The position numbers were made by a program, and so were the translations under genes. A DNA stretch of 35,862 nt from Armatimonadetes bacterium CG06_land_8_20_14_3_00_66_21 (GTDB taxonomy: Bacteria; Armatimonadota; Abditibacteriia; CG2-30-66-41). Shown here piece by piece: positions 1 through 7,613 of this stretch (the stretch's first letter is position 1; each line of letters begins with the position of its first letter). The notes under the pieces were generated by a model that was not told the origin of the DNA, did no database searches, and saw only the letters and a program-made list of their open reading frames with translations. Where the stretch lies: NCBI GenBank assembly GCA_002779825.1, contig PEVN01000190.1, positions 1 to 35,862 of the forward strand, in the 5' to 3' direction.

Positions 1-115
1 CCTCACCGACGTGGCGCGGTGCTTCAAAGCGAAAGACCTGAACCTGCTCCGCGCCAACCGGTTCCTGGAGTACCAGAAGACCGGGCAGGGGGAGAACCCG
101 CTGCCGACGTTCTGA
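1..115 (+). CDS. 3' end of a TPR-like repeat protein gene (runs off the window)
   Basis: The first 115 bases are the last 37 codons of a gene that begins before the window; the stop is TGA at 113-115. The peptide matches the C-terminus of the 107-residue product at 4481-4804 almost exactly, including the ending PLPTF. The phrase VARCFKAKDLNLLRANRF resembles the final helix pair of a TPR-type protein. If the region arose by tandem duplication, this copy should belong to the full-length parent gene, and the copy at 4481 is the 5'-truncated duplicate. That cannot be tested because the upstream part is outside the window. The function is unknown. Confidence 0.6.
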   Translation, partial: LTDVARCFKAKDLNLLRANRFLEYQKTGQGENPLPTF

Positions 116-154
116 AAGCTGACGGCTGACTGCTGAGAGCTTGCGAGACCTACC

Positions 155-1270
155 ATGACGAGACTGTTCACAACCTTCGCGGCGTTGACAGCACTGGGCA
201 CAGCCTCCGCCCAGGTCCCCGAGGCCTGGAAGGACTGGCCGCCGGAGGTGTTTGACCGGATCGGTGTCGTGCCGATAGGCGCCACCAGCCGTGCTGCGGC
301 GCTGTCTGCGGATGTGCCTATGCCACTCACCATGGGCGCGCAGGAGGCAGCGATATGGGCCGTGCCGGTTCCCGTCGACAATGGCGACCGTTTGATGCGA
401 GCAAGGCTCGCAAGCGGAGACCTCTCCGCTCCAGTGAGGGCGTGGCTTCGAACACTGAGCCCCGAGGCGCTAACCAACCTCGTGGAGACGACGCCCCGAC
501 ACACCGATGACCACGACGCTTGTGATGCCGTTGTGGAAACGCTGATGGCGGTGCAGGCACCCAACCCACACGGTGCCGGCTGGTCCGACAGGACGCTACT
601 ACGCGTGGCGGACTACTACCGAGACCGCGACGACGAGCGGTGCGTGCCACTTTACGAGCAACTGCTGGCGAAGCGGACGATGAAGACAGACGGGTGGGTG
701 CCCGAGCTGTTTGGACTCGGGACCCACTACAGGGCCACCGGCCGTCCCGACAGGGTGATAGAGGTGTTCCGGTCAACGCAGCGGTTCACCACAAACAAGG
801 ACGTGATCGCGGACTACGAAGTGGAGGCGCTCCGCGTGCTTGCCGCGAGCGGGCAAATGGAGCAGGCGTTCACTGGCTACGAACGGCTGATGTCACAAGA
901 GTTGACGCCGCGCCGTCGCTGGATTGTCGTCGGGGACATGTACCACGTCTTGGAGACGCGAGGAAGGATTGCCGAGTCCCAGATGCTGCGTGAGAACGCG
1001 CTCGCGGGACGGTGGGGCCCGGAGGTGGCGGTGCGCACGCGCTTGTCGCTCGCGACCGACACGAGGATCGCGGCCATCTGGACGCAGAAAGCCGCCGAGC
1101 GAGAACGGCTGAATGTGCAAGCGCAAGCCCTCTACAAGCAGGCCGTCGCGGAGTGGAAGAGCTCCGTGGCGAGTGCGAGTACGCACTCGCCGGCAGCTTC
1201 GGATCTGGTGGAGAAGATCCGTGTTGCCGAGGCCTTTGCGGACTACTTGTCGGCAGAGCTCCGTCGATGA
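155..1270 (+). CDS. Secreted TPR-like protein, cassette copy A
   Basis: This 371-residue protein is exported. It has a signal peptide (MTRLFTTFAALTALGTASA, predicted cleavage before QVPEAW) and then helical repeat-like sequence. Residues about 140-290 contain short alpha-alpha units such as DERCVPLYEQLL and DGWVPELFGLG that fit tetratricopeptide-like repeats, so a scaffolding or binding role is likely; no catalytic motif is visible. The ATG at 155 is supported by its exact match to the paralogue start at 4849 and by the signal peptide directly after it; the ribosome site is weak. The first 39 residues differ from the paralogue at only three positions, whereas the stretch after residue 40 is barely alignable, and similarity returns around LVETTPRH and later. 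The gene leads a set of exported proteins on the same strand. The TPR assignment is moderate and the role unknown. Confidence 0.75.
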   Translation: MTRLFTTFAALTALGTASAQVPEAWKDWPPEVFDRIGVVPIGATSRAAALSADVPMPLTMGAQEAAIWAVPVPVDNGDRLMRARLASGDLSAPVRAWLRTLSPEALTNLVETTPRHTDDHDACDAVVETLMAVQAPNPHGAGWSDRTLLRVADYYRDRDDERCVPLYEQLLAKRTMKTDGWVPELFGLGTHYRATGRPDRVIEVFRSTQRFTTNKDVIADYEVEALRVLAASGQMEQAFTGYERLMSQELTPRRRWIVVGDMYHVLETRGRIAESQMLRENALAGRWGPEVAVRTRLSLATDTRIAAIWTQKAAERERLNVQAQALYKQAVAEWKSSVASASTHSPAASDLVEKIRVAEAFADYLSAELRR

Positions 1271-1362
1271 CCCATTGCGGAGGTCTCCGGCCCGTCCGGA
1301 CCCCTGAGAGGGGGAGCGATAGCCCGACCTACGTTCGGCTCTACCACAGAAGAAGGTGCCTC

Positions 1363-1458
1363 ATGATGGGCCACCTGGAAGGGAGAGTTGCTCGACGTAT
1401 CTGGCTTCGTCGGCATGGTAAGAACCGCACACACAGCGAATACTGCTGGGCACTGTAA
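1363..1458 (+). CDS. Possible 31-residue basic peptide
   Basis: A short open frame starts at ATG 1363 after an AGAAGG ribosome-binding-like site six bases upstream and ends at TAA 1456-1458. The peptide is rich in Arg and His and has one Cys near its end (EYCWAL). It sits between the TPR gene and the cysteine-rich lipoprotein gene. Cassette copy B has no counterpart, so it may be chance. It has no recognisable family. Confidence 0.2.
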   Translation: MMGHLEGRVARRIWLRRHGKNRTHSEYCWAL

Positions 1459-1486
1459 GATGGACTCGCAAGGAGGAGTCATCGCG

Positions 1487-1858
1487 ATGCGTTGGACACT
1501 ACCGAGACTGACTGCAATTGCGGTGTGCGAGGTACTGCTACCCGCCTGCACCAAGACTCACGCGAACAACACCGGCCCCTGCGTTCAGAATGGCATCTAC
1601 TGCGATGCGGACCCACAGTGCAGCGTCACCGGTCCTGAGTGCGACCAAGACTGCGTAGCGACTTCGAACGTGAGGCGCGCCAGCGCCTCCTGCGCCAACA
1701 TGAACCAGACTCCGTGCAGCACCCATATCGAGACCACCGCGTACACCGAGAAGTACTGCGTCGAGATCCTCACGTTCAAGGACGGGAAGTGGTGCCGAAC
1801 GCAAACGTGCGTGGACGATGCGAGCCCCACCATCCTCCAATGCACGTTCTGCGACTAG
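1487..1858 (+). CDS. Small cysteine-rich exported protein, probable lipoprotein (copy A)
   Basis: This 123-residue product has an N-terminal hydrophobic signal and a lipobox-like site LLPAC that places the lipidated cysteine at residue 21; proline at -2 is unusual, so lipidation is probable rather than certain. The mature part holds twelve further cysteines, an even number that fits a disulfide-rich extracytoplasmic fold. I chose ATG 1487 because AGGAGG lies ten bases upstream at 1471-1476; an in-frame upstream start at 1388 would bury the signal. It occupies the same cassette slot as the gene at 6106, and both products are 123 residues with N-x-GPC near the mature N-terminus, although overall similarity is low. 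I do not recognise the family. A structural peptide, toxin-like protein or ligand are possible roles, all speculative. Confidence 0.7.
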   Translation: MRWTLPRLTAIAVCEVLLPACTKTHANNTGPCVQNGIYCDADPQCSVTGPECDQDCVATSNVRRASASCANMNQTPCSTHIETTAYTEKYCVEILTFKDGKWCRTQTCVDDASPTILQCTFCD

Positions 1859-2145
1859 ACACGATTGCACACGGTGTGTCGAAGGCTACCGGGCGGCTCC
1901 GTGCGCGTAGGCAACTTGGCGGCAACTCTCGGCGGACTGCAGCCAGTGACCGCAATGCATGCCGTAGGGCAAGAATCCCGCGCAAAGTCGGGTGCCCGCC
2001 CCCTGTTCCGGTTGCCCAGAGGGCGGGCAGTGACTGCGCATGAGCACAGTCGGTGTCCCCCAGAGAAGCACAGCAGGCACGACGGAAAGGCAGAAGCGTA
2101 GGGGCATGAGTCCTCCGAACGCCGAACATGAGAGAAGGTGAGGCC

Positions 2146-3174
2146 ATGTACGGGAAGGCGCTGCGCGCACACGGTTGCGTGGGCGCGCAGGTGAGTGTGC
2201 TCCTGGTAGTAGTGCTCAGCACCGCGAGGTGCGCGTGTGCCGAAGAGACTGACGACCTGACCGCCTTTGCGCAGGCGAGGAGACAGCAACTCAACCTCGA
2301 ATCCATTCGCACCCTCCAGTTGTCGTATGCCTTGGTCCAGATCACGCCCGCGCCAGCACGACCGGTGGCGCTCATCTACCAGTCCTGGCGAGGCGATGAC
2401 GACTTCGTTGAGTTCCGCTTCTTTGTTGACCTGAAGTCGCCCGATGCGGCTGAGTTGACCGCGGAGCCACGCAGACCGGACGCCCTCAGAGACGTGCAGG
2501 TCAGGTGGCGACACCAAGGCAGGATCTACAAGAAGCTGCAGGGAACCGAGCGTTACTGGAATCTCTGCGACCCCGACGGGTGTCCGCAGTATGCCGTGCC
2601 TCCGGGTGATGACTACCTGGGTGTGCTCGGCTTCTGCCACACCCAAGGCGACGCCCCTCTGGACTTTGCGGCGATCACGCACGAACGGCTGACGCGCTCC
2701 CTGTGGTTGCCCGCTCCTGTGCCCACACCCAGTCGTCGTGTCCGCTTGGTCTACCCACCCGGCAGACTGAGGGATGGCATGGTGGAGCGCATCGAGGGGT
2801 TCGACACGGCGGACAGCAAGCTCCGCAACCGTCAGACATACATGGACTTCCGCGAGGTTGACGGACGACAATGGCCTCGGTTGGCCGCTGTGGAGACATG
2901 GAAGTCGGTGCCACGTGCGGGGTCGACACCGGGGATGACCGGTGAGGAGCCGACGCAGAAAATGGTATGGGTCCTGTTCAGCGCTGCCGTGAATCGGCCC
3001 ATCAGTCCTGAGAAGCTGCGAGTGGACATCCCTGTCGACGCCCGTATTACAGACAGGCGCTTCGACCCGCCGCTTTTCTACGACCACAAGCTGAACCCGA
3101 CAGACGACCAACTCCTTGAACTCTATAGACAACGAGAGGTGGAGCAGAAAGCGAGAGGAGATGCGACCCGTTGA
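2146..3174 (+). CDS. Secreted LolA-superfamily-like protein (copy A)
   Basis: The product has 342 residues, with a signal peptide ending near TARCACA-EE. ATG 2146 is preferred over the in-frame ATG at 2128 because GAAGG lies seven bases upstream and the signal peptide is then of normal length. The mature protein alternates beta-strand-like stretches such as SLQL/TLQL and WPRLAAVETW and ends with a charged helix (DDQLLELYRQREVEQKARG). This layout recalls the outer-membrane lipoprotein-sorting (LolA/LppX) half-barrel proteins annotated in planctomycete-type genomes, but no diagnostic motif is present, so the label is tentative. The paralogue at 6581 shares the overall plan and the C-terminal helix (EQLLEMAAQEKVRRDRR). 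The stop codon overlaps the start of the following DUF1573 gene by four bases, which points to co-translation. Confidence 0.7.
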   Translation: MYGKALRAHGCVGAQVSVLLVVVLSTARCACAEETDDLTAFAQARRQQLNLESIRTLQLSYALVQITPAPARPVALIYQSWRGDDDFVEFRFFVDLKSPDAAELTAEPRRPDALRDVQVRWRHQGRIYKKLQGTERYWNLCDPDGCPQYAVPPGDDYLGVLGFCHTQGDAPLDFAAITHERLTRSLWLPAPVPTPSRRVRLVYPPGRLRDGMVERIEGFDTADSKLRNRQTYMDFREVDGRQWPRLAAVETWKSVPRAGSTPGMTGEEPTQKMVWVLFSAAVNRPISPEKLRVDIPVDARITDRRFDPPLFYDHKLNPTDDQLLELYRQREVEQKARGDATR

Positions 3175-4352
3175 GACGAATGCACCGACGTTCACTTGCG
3201 GGGTTTGCTGGGCACCGCGGCGCGCGACAGCATTGCGGCACCCAAGCGGCCACACTCACCCGTTTCCCGTGGCGGTCCGTGGCGACTGCACTGGCCATGT
3301 GGGCGGCAGTCCTTGGCGGCCGCGGCAGCATTTCGATGGCCGCGCAGCTTCAGGCGCCAAGCCTCGAGCATGACTTCGGCCTCGCGCGTCAGCAACAGAA
3401 CTTGAGACATGCCTTCACGGTGTTCAACGTGGGGAGGAAGAAGGAGGACTTGCGCCCCAGTCCGAGCTGCAGTTGTGTGAGCGCCACTATAACCCCGCCC
3501 GCCGTAGCCCCGGGCGATGGGTGTTCTCTGGAGGTGTCAGTCCAGACGGGTGAACTGCGTGGGCGACAAGAGGTTACGCTCCGCATCTTCGCCGACGACG
3601 AGACTACCGAGTCGCTCCTGTTCCGAGTGGTCTTCACGGTGACGCCAGAATTCGAGGTGACTCCCGCCGAGGTCAGGTTCTCGGTCAAGCACGCCAACAC
3701 CGGCAACGCGGTAGTGGTTGTGCGGCCCGTCGCAGGGAAGGGAGTTCGGGTGACCAGCGTGGAATCTGACTCGCCTTTCGTCCAAGCAGCGGTGAGCGAG
3801 GCGAAGGGGAAGCACACGGGCTCTCGTCTGGTGCGTGTCAGTGTGCCGCCGTGTGCGCCCCAGGGCAGGCTGACGGCCGTTCTGCGCGTCAAGACGACAA
3901 GCGCGCGTGTGCCCGTGTTGAGGATTCCCGTCGCTGTCTCGGTCAACGGGCCCTTCGCGCTTTCACCGAACCAGGTTTCGTTTGGCATGGTCTACGCCCC
4001 GGACGGTGCCGTAAGCACCCAGACCCGGCAGGTCACGGTCCGACGCAAGGACGGGAAGGCTTTCATGCTCTCCATTGGCGCGTGCGGTCACCAAGGGGTG
4101 TCGGCCCGACTTGCGGAGAGCGGCAAGCGCTCTGTGCACCACGTGATTATCTTGCTGCGTCTGCAGGTGGGGACGCCCCGTTCGACGGGATTCCTTGAGA
4201 CCGCGATTCCGTTGTACGCAGACGGCACCAGAGAACCTGCCATACTGCTCCCGACCCTCGCGTACGTTCGCCCCCGACGTTCGGCAGATTCGTCGTCGTG
4301 CTGCGGGAAGACCGCTGGCGCTGAAGGATCAAGGCGATCGGAGCCCCGCTGA
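3171..4352 (+). CDS. Secreted DUF1573 protein (copy A, intact)
   Basis: A 393-residue protein of the DUF1573 family, whose members are exported immunoglobulin-like proteins of unknown function. The diagnostic N-terminal domain starts at about residue 66 with HDFGLARQ, followed by HAFTVFNVG and the paired-cysteine motif SCSC at 99-102; at least two more beta-sandwich repeats follow. A hydrophobic stretch at about residues 35-50 should act as the signal, after a long basic N-terminus. The start is TTG 3171, overlapping the previous stop as TTGA, with a GAGAGGAG site ten bases upstream; ATG 3180 is the alternative. The C-terminus ends in a low-complexity Ser/Cys/Arg tail that the paralogue does not share. 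The gene is the last of cassette copy A and is the intact reference for the frameshifted copy at 7614. Confidence 0.8.
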   Translation: MRRMHRRSLAGFAGHRGARQHCGTQAATLTRFPWRSVATALAMWAAVLGGRGSISMAAQLQAPSLEHDFGLARQQQNLRHAFTVFNVGRKKEDLRPSPSCSCVSATITPPAVAPGDGCSLEVSVQTGELRGRQEVTLRIFADDETTESLLFRVVFTVTPEFEVTPAEVRFSVKHANTGNAVVVVRPVAGKGVRVTSVESDSPFVQAAVSEAKGKHTGSRLVRVSVPPCAPQGRLTAVLRVKTTSARVPVLRIPVAVSVNGPFALSPNQVSFGMVYAPDGAVSTQTRQVTVRRKDGKAFMLSIGACGHQGVSARLAESGKRSVHHVIILLRLQVGTPRSTGFLETAIPLYADGTREPAILLPTLAYVRPRRSADSSSCCGKTAGAEGSRRSEPR

Positions 4353-4480
4353 GTAGGCTTCGGCACTGGAAGGAGCTTCGAAACTGTAGGCACAGGCTTA
4401 CGGTCTTACCGCCACCCGCGCGGCATGGTGCGAGGCCGGGAAAGAGCTCGTCCCGCATTGGGACTCTACCACGTTGTTGG

Positions 4481-4804
4481 ATGGCGTGGGCCCTGACCCG
4501 CGTGCCGCTGCTCGACTGCTCTGGCACCCCTCCCCCCGTTCCCCCTCTCGTGACGGCCGCCGCCGACAACCTCCACGCCCGCCTCAACGCCCAGCTTGCC
4601 CTCGGCGACTACGGCAACGCCGTCGCCGACGCCTTGGACGAGATGCGCGAAGCCGGCAACAGCAAAGACAAGTTGAAGATGACCCAATCCCTCACCGACG
4701 TAGCGCGGTGCTTCAAAGCGAAAGACCTGAACCTGCTCCGCGCCAACCGGTTCCTGGAGTACCAGAAGACGGGGCAGGGGGAGAATCCACTGCCGACGTT
4801 CTGA
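4481..4804 (+). pseudogene. 5'-truncated copy of the TPR-like gene at the duplication junction
   Basis: This open frame of 107 codons contains LHARLNAQLALGDYGNAV and the VARCFKAKDLNLLRANRF segment, then ends in PLPTF. Its last 38 codons match the gene end at 1-115 with only a few silent changes. The first 27 residues are rich in Pro and Thr and have neither a signal peptide nor a ribosome site, so translation from ATG 4481 is doubtful. I read it as the 3' remnant of a longer repeat protein that was cut when the downstream cassette was duplicated; the intact parent would lie left of the window. A genuine small protein is possible but less likely. Confidence 0.55.
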
Positions 4805-4848
4805 AAGTTGATCTGATAGCTGACCGCTGATAGCTTGCGAGACCTACC

Positions 4849-5979
4849 ATGACGAGACTGTTCACAACCATCGCGGCGCTGACAGCACTGGGCACAGCCT
4901 CCGCTCAGGTTCCTGAAGCCTGGAAGGACTGGCCGCCGGAGGTGTTTGACCGGGTCGGAGTAGAGCCGGTCGAGTTGCGCGGCATATTGGGCTTCGACCT
5001 GGTCGGCGTGGAGCCGGTTAGTGTACCATCAAAGCTGGGGGTGAGTGAGGGCGGGCCCGACCGGTCGCTGCCGGGCGCTGTGAACGCGGGAGAGCGGCTC
5101 ATGTACGCTCGCTTCAAGAACGGCGACTTGGCGGAGGCGGTGCGAGCATGGCTCCGGCGTCGTAGCCGGGATGAGTTGATCCAACTGGTCGAGACGACTC
5201 CCCGACACGCCGATGACCATGCGGCGTGCGACGCGGCGCTGGAAGCGTTGCTCGCGGAGAATGGGAAGCTCGACGCACGTCGGACCGATCTGCCTGACAG
5301 GACGGCGCTACGTCTGGCGGACTACTTCCGAGAACGCGGCGACGAGAGGTGCGTGCCACTCTATGAGCAGCTCCTCGGCAAGCGCAACGCCAAGACAGAT
5401 GGTTGGGTGCCCGAGCTCTACGGTCTGGGGGAGTTCGCCAGCCGAAAGGGGAGGGCGGGCGATGCGGTCACCTACTTCCGAAAGGCCGGAGACTTCACAG
5501 ACAACCAGGATGTTCTTGCGGATATGGAGATAGAAGCGTTGCGCACTCTTGCGGTGTCCGGCCCGGCTGGCACTGCTGCCAATGCGTACCAACAGCTCCT
5601 GCAACGAGACTTGCAGCCGTACCGAGCTTGGGTCGCCCTCGGGGATCTGGCCGGTCTCTATCGACAAATGGGCAAGCCCGCTCTTGGCGCGCAACTGCTG
5701 TCCGATGCCGAAGACGGGCACTGGGGAGTCATAGTGAAGTTCTACGCATTGCGCGCCCGCGCTGAGGCGCTTCGGCGGGTTGCATCGTGCGCAGTCGAGG
5801 GAGACGTGCGTCGGACCGGCTTCTTGCAGGCGTTGCGGCTATATGACCAAGCTCTTACGGCAGTGGCTGAGGCGGATCCACAGAGCAGGGACCGCCAGAC
5901 TGAACGCGTAGTCTCAGAGGCGCAGCGGATGGCCGACCATCTCAGGTCCGGTGTGTGCGCGTCTGATGGGAGGAGGTGA
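4849..5979 (+). CDS. Secreted TPR-like protein, cassette copy B
   Basis: The product has 376 residues and is the paralogue of the protein at 155. The signal peptide and the next 20 residues are almost unchanged between copies (cleavage ASA-QV), after which residues 40-75 are unrelated; copy B here carries an internal echo, VGVEPVELRG then VGVEPVSVPS. From about residue 80 the copies realign moderately: RLADYFRERGDERCVPLYEQLL and DGWVPELYGLG are the best conserved, in a helical-repeat region. No enzyme motif is seen. The start is fixed by the conserved leader GCGAGACCTACC before ATG 4849 in both copies. The next gene, at 6106, lies 126 bases downstream on the same strand. Confidence 0.75.
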   Translation: MTRLFTTIAALTALGTASAQVPEAWKDWPPEVFDRVGVEPVELRGILGFDLVGVEPVSVPSKLGVSEGGPDRSLPGAVNAGERLMYARFKNGDLAEAVRAWLRRRSRDELIQLVETTPRHADDHAACDAALEALLAENGKLDARRTDLPDRTALRLADYFRERGDERCVPLYEQLLGKRNAKTDGWVPELYGLGEFASRKGRAGDAVTYFRKAGDFTDNQDVLADMEIEALRTLAVSGPAGTAANAYQQLLQRDLQPYRAWVALGDLAGLYRQMGKPALGAQLLSDAEDGHWGVIVKFYALRARAEALRRVASCAVEGDVRRTGFLQALRLYDQALTAVAEADPQSRDRQTERVVSEAQRMADHLRSGVCASDGRR

Positions 5980-6105
5980 CCGCTGCCTCACGGGAGAGCA
6001 ACAGATAACTGGTCCACATCGTTCTATCAGCAATCCGCGTGACGCTGCACCCCTGCAGCGGACGACTCTATCGAACAGCCGCGATCCAACGAAGGAGAGA
6101 ATGAC

Positions 6106-6477
6106 ATGACTAAGCGAGTTCCGGGCCGAGTACCCATCGTTCAGCTTGTGGTTGCAATAGCTATCCCAGGGCTGCTATGTCTCGCTATGCCCAGCGCCCT
6201 CGCCAACCCCATTGGGCCTTGTGAGTATGCATGGACATCCTGCGACAACAGCTGCGCCATCGTGTGGGACCAACAGGTGCAGCAATGGAAGTGTGACTGG
6301 AAGCACTGGACCACAGTACACCTGCAGTGCCTCATGGTTGCCGGGAACTGCTCGTGGCAATTCACGGGCGGGACCTGGAACAGCACGTTCTACTACTGCG
6401 ATCCGTTCCCGAATGCGTGGGGATGGCAGTGCGCCCAGGATGACTGCACGCACGATACGATTGCATGCACCCAGTGA
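6106..6477 (+). CDS. Small cysteine-rich secreted protein (copy B)
   Basis: A 123-residue product with a clear signal peptide and a signal-peptidase I site near SALA-NP, so it is expected to be released rather than lipid-anchored. The mature chain of about 90 residues has ten cysteines and is also rich in Trp (WDQQ, WKHW, GWGWQ-like stretches), suggesting a compact disulfide-bonded, possibly surface-binding protein. ATG 6106 follows AAGGAGAG at a six-base spacing. It fills the same slot and has the same length as the lipoprotein at 1487, and both start the mature part with a GPC motif, but the bodies have diverged almost completely. The family is unknown to me. Confidence 0.7.
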   Translation: MTKRVPGRVPIVQLVVAIAIPGLLCLAMPSALANPIGPCEYAWTSCDNSCAIVWDQQVQQWKCDWKHWTTVHLQCLMVAGNCSWQFTGGTWNSTFYYCDPFPNAWGWQCAQDDCTHDTIACTQ

Positions 6478-6580
6478 GAAGCATCGCCCTCGTCAGCCGG
6501 TGCAGTCGGGCCGTGCGAACTGGCGGGCCGTTGGCGGCGCGGCGGCATCGGCAGGCTAGGGCGGGAAGGAACGGTGGAGA

Positions 6581-7600
6581 ATGACCAGTCTACGGCACCG
6601 CGCGGGACGGCGTCTGCCAACACCCTACGTCTTGGCGGCACTCGCTGTCGCGATGGTATGCTCTCCCACGACCGTGAGCGGAGCGGCCGACCCAGTCTCG
6701 ACCTTCTGGGCTGCATACGCGCGCAACTTCGATCTTGCCGCAGTGCATTCACTCCAGTTGACCTGCGCCATTGAGCGTGTTGCCGCCGACTCGGTGCCAA
6801 GGTGGCGGGTCACGCGGATGGCGCTTCAGGAGACGCGCGCGTGGTACGAGGTACTACTCCCGCAGCGCAGTGCGGCGGTCCCCCTTGAGCCGAAGCCACC
6901 GGACAGGCCGGAGCGTCCGACAGAGGCGAACGACCCAGCGATGTGGGCGTACTGGTGCAACGGCGAGGCGGAATACAAGGTCAACCTCCTCCCGGCGTCG
7001 GCGTGGGAGATCAGAGCAGTTGGGCAGCAGCCGCAGAACTCCGAGGCCTTCAGGCTTGGCCAGAATCTGCTTCAGGAGTTTGGCTTCCGCCCTGGTGGAG
7101 CGCCATACCAATCGGACGGTACCTCCTATGAATGGAGGGCGGATGAGCGTGTGATAGTGGTCCGGTTCGCCCACGGCGCACACTACTTCGAGTACTATGT
7201 CTCTGACGACCCTAAGCTGAACGGACTCCCAGCCAAGATCCGGATGTTCAACCGTGGTGATAAGCTAGTCGCGGCATGGGCTTACGAGGGATGGACGGAC
7301 GCTGGCGGGATCCGGTTGCCCACCACCGTTGAGCAGGTAAACTACCTGCCGGCTGGCGCGCACTCCTTCGACGAGGCTCGAGAATCATCGTGCCGCACGG
7401 AGAGATGGCACATTCTTCATGCCCGGGTCAACGGCGCCATTGCCCCGGAGTCCTTCACCCCCTGGATCCCGGACGGACACGATGTGCTGGACTTCCGCTT
7501 CGACAGCCTCCCACTCCACTATGTCCAGAACAATCGCAGGACCCAAGAGCAGCTATTGGAGATGGCTGCGCAAGAGAAGGTCCGTCGCGATCGCCGTTAG
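6581..7600 (+). CDS. Secreted LolA-superfamily-like protein (copy B)
   Basis: The 339-residue paralogue of the protein at 2146. A signal peptide (hydrophobic LAALAVAMVCSP) is followed by NFDLAAVHSLQLTC, which corresponds to NLESIRTLQLSY in copy A, then beta-rich sequence and a charged C-terminal helix. A GGAAGG-type ribosome site precedes ATG 6581. The plan fits LolA/LppX-like periplasmic carrier proteins, but identity to that superfamily is only a structural impression. The stop at 7598-7600 is followed directly by AAGGAGG and the GTG start of the DUF1573 gene, so the two are translationally linked as in copy A. Confidence 0.65.
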   Translation: MTSLRHRAGRRLPTPYVLAALAVAMVCSPTTVSGAADPVSTFWAAYARNFDLAAVHSLQLTCAIERVAADSVPRWRVTRMALQETRAWYEVLLPQRSAAVPLEPKPPDRPERPTEANDPAMWAYWCNGEAEYKVNLLPASAWEIRAVGQQPQNSEAFRLGQNLLQEFGFRPGGAPYQSDGTSYEWRADERVIVVRFAHGAHYFEYYVSDDPKLNGLPAKIRMFNRGDKLVAAWAYEGWTDAGGIRLPTTVEQVNYLPAGAHSFDEARESSCRTERWHILHARVNGAIAPESFTPWIPDGHDVLDFRFDSLPLHYVQNNRRTQEQLLEMAAQEKVRRDRR

Positions 7601-7613
7601 AAGGAGGCTCCAA

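Noticed and set aside
1855-3255. 466-codon open frame on the minus strand
   Set aside because: It lies antisense to the LolA-like gene, which has a ribosome site, signal peptide and a paralogue; the antisense peptide has no domain and is rich in Arg and His as expected from GC-rich shadow frames.
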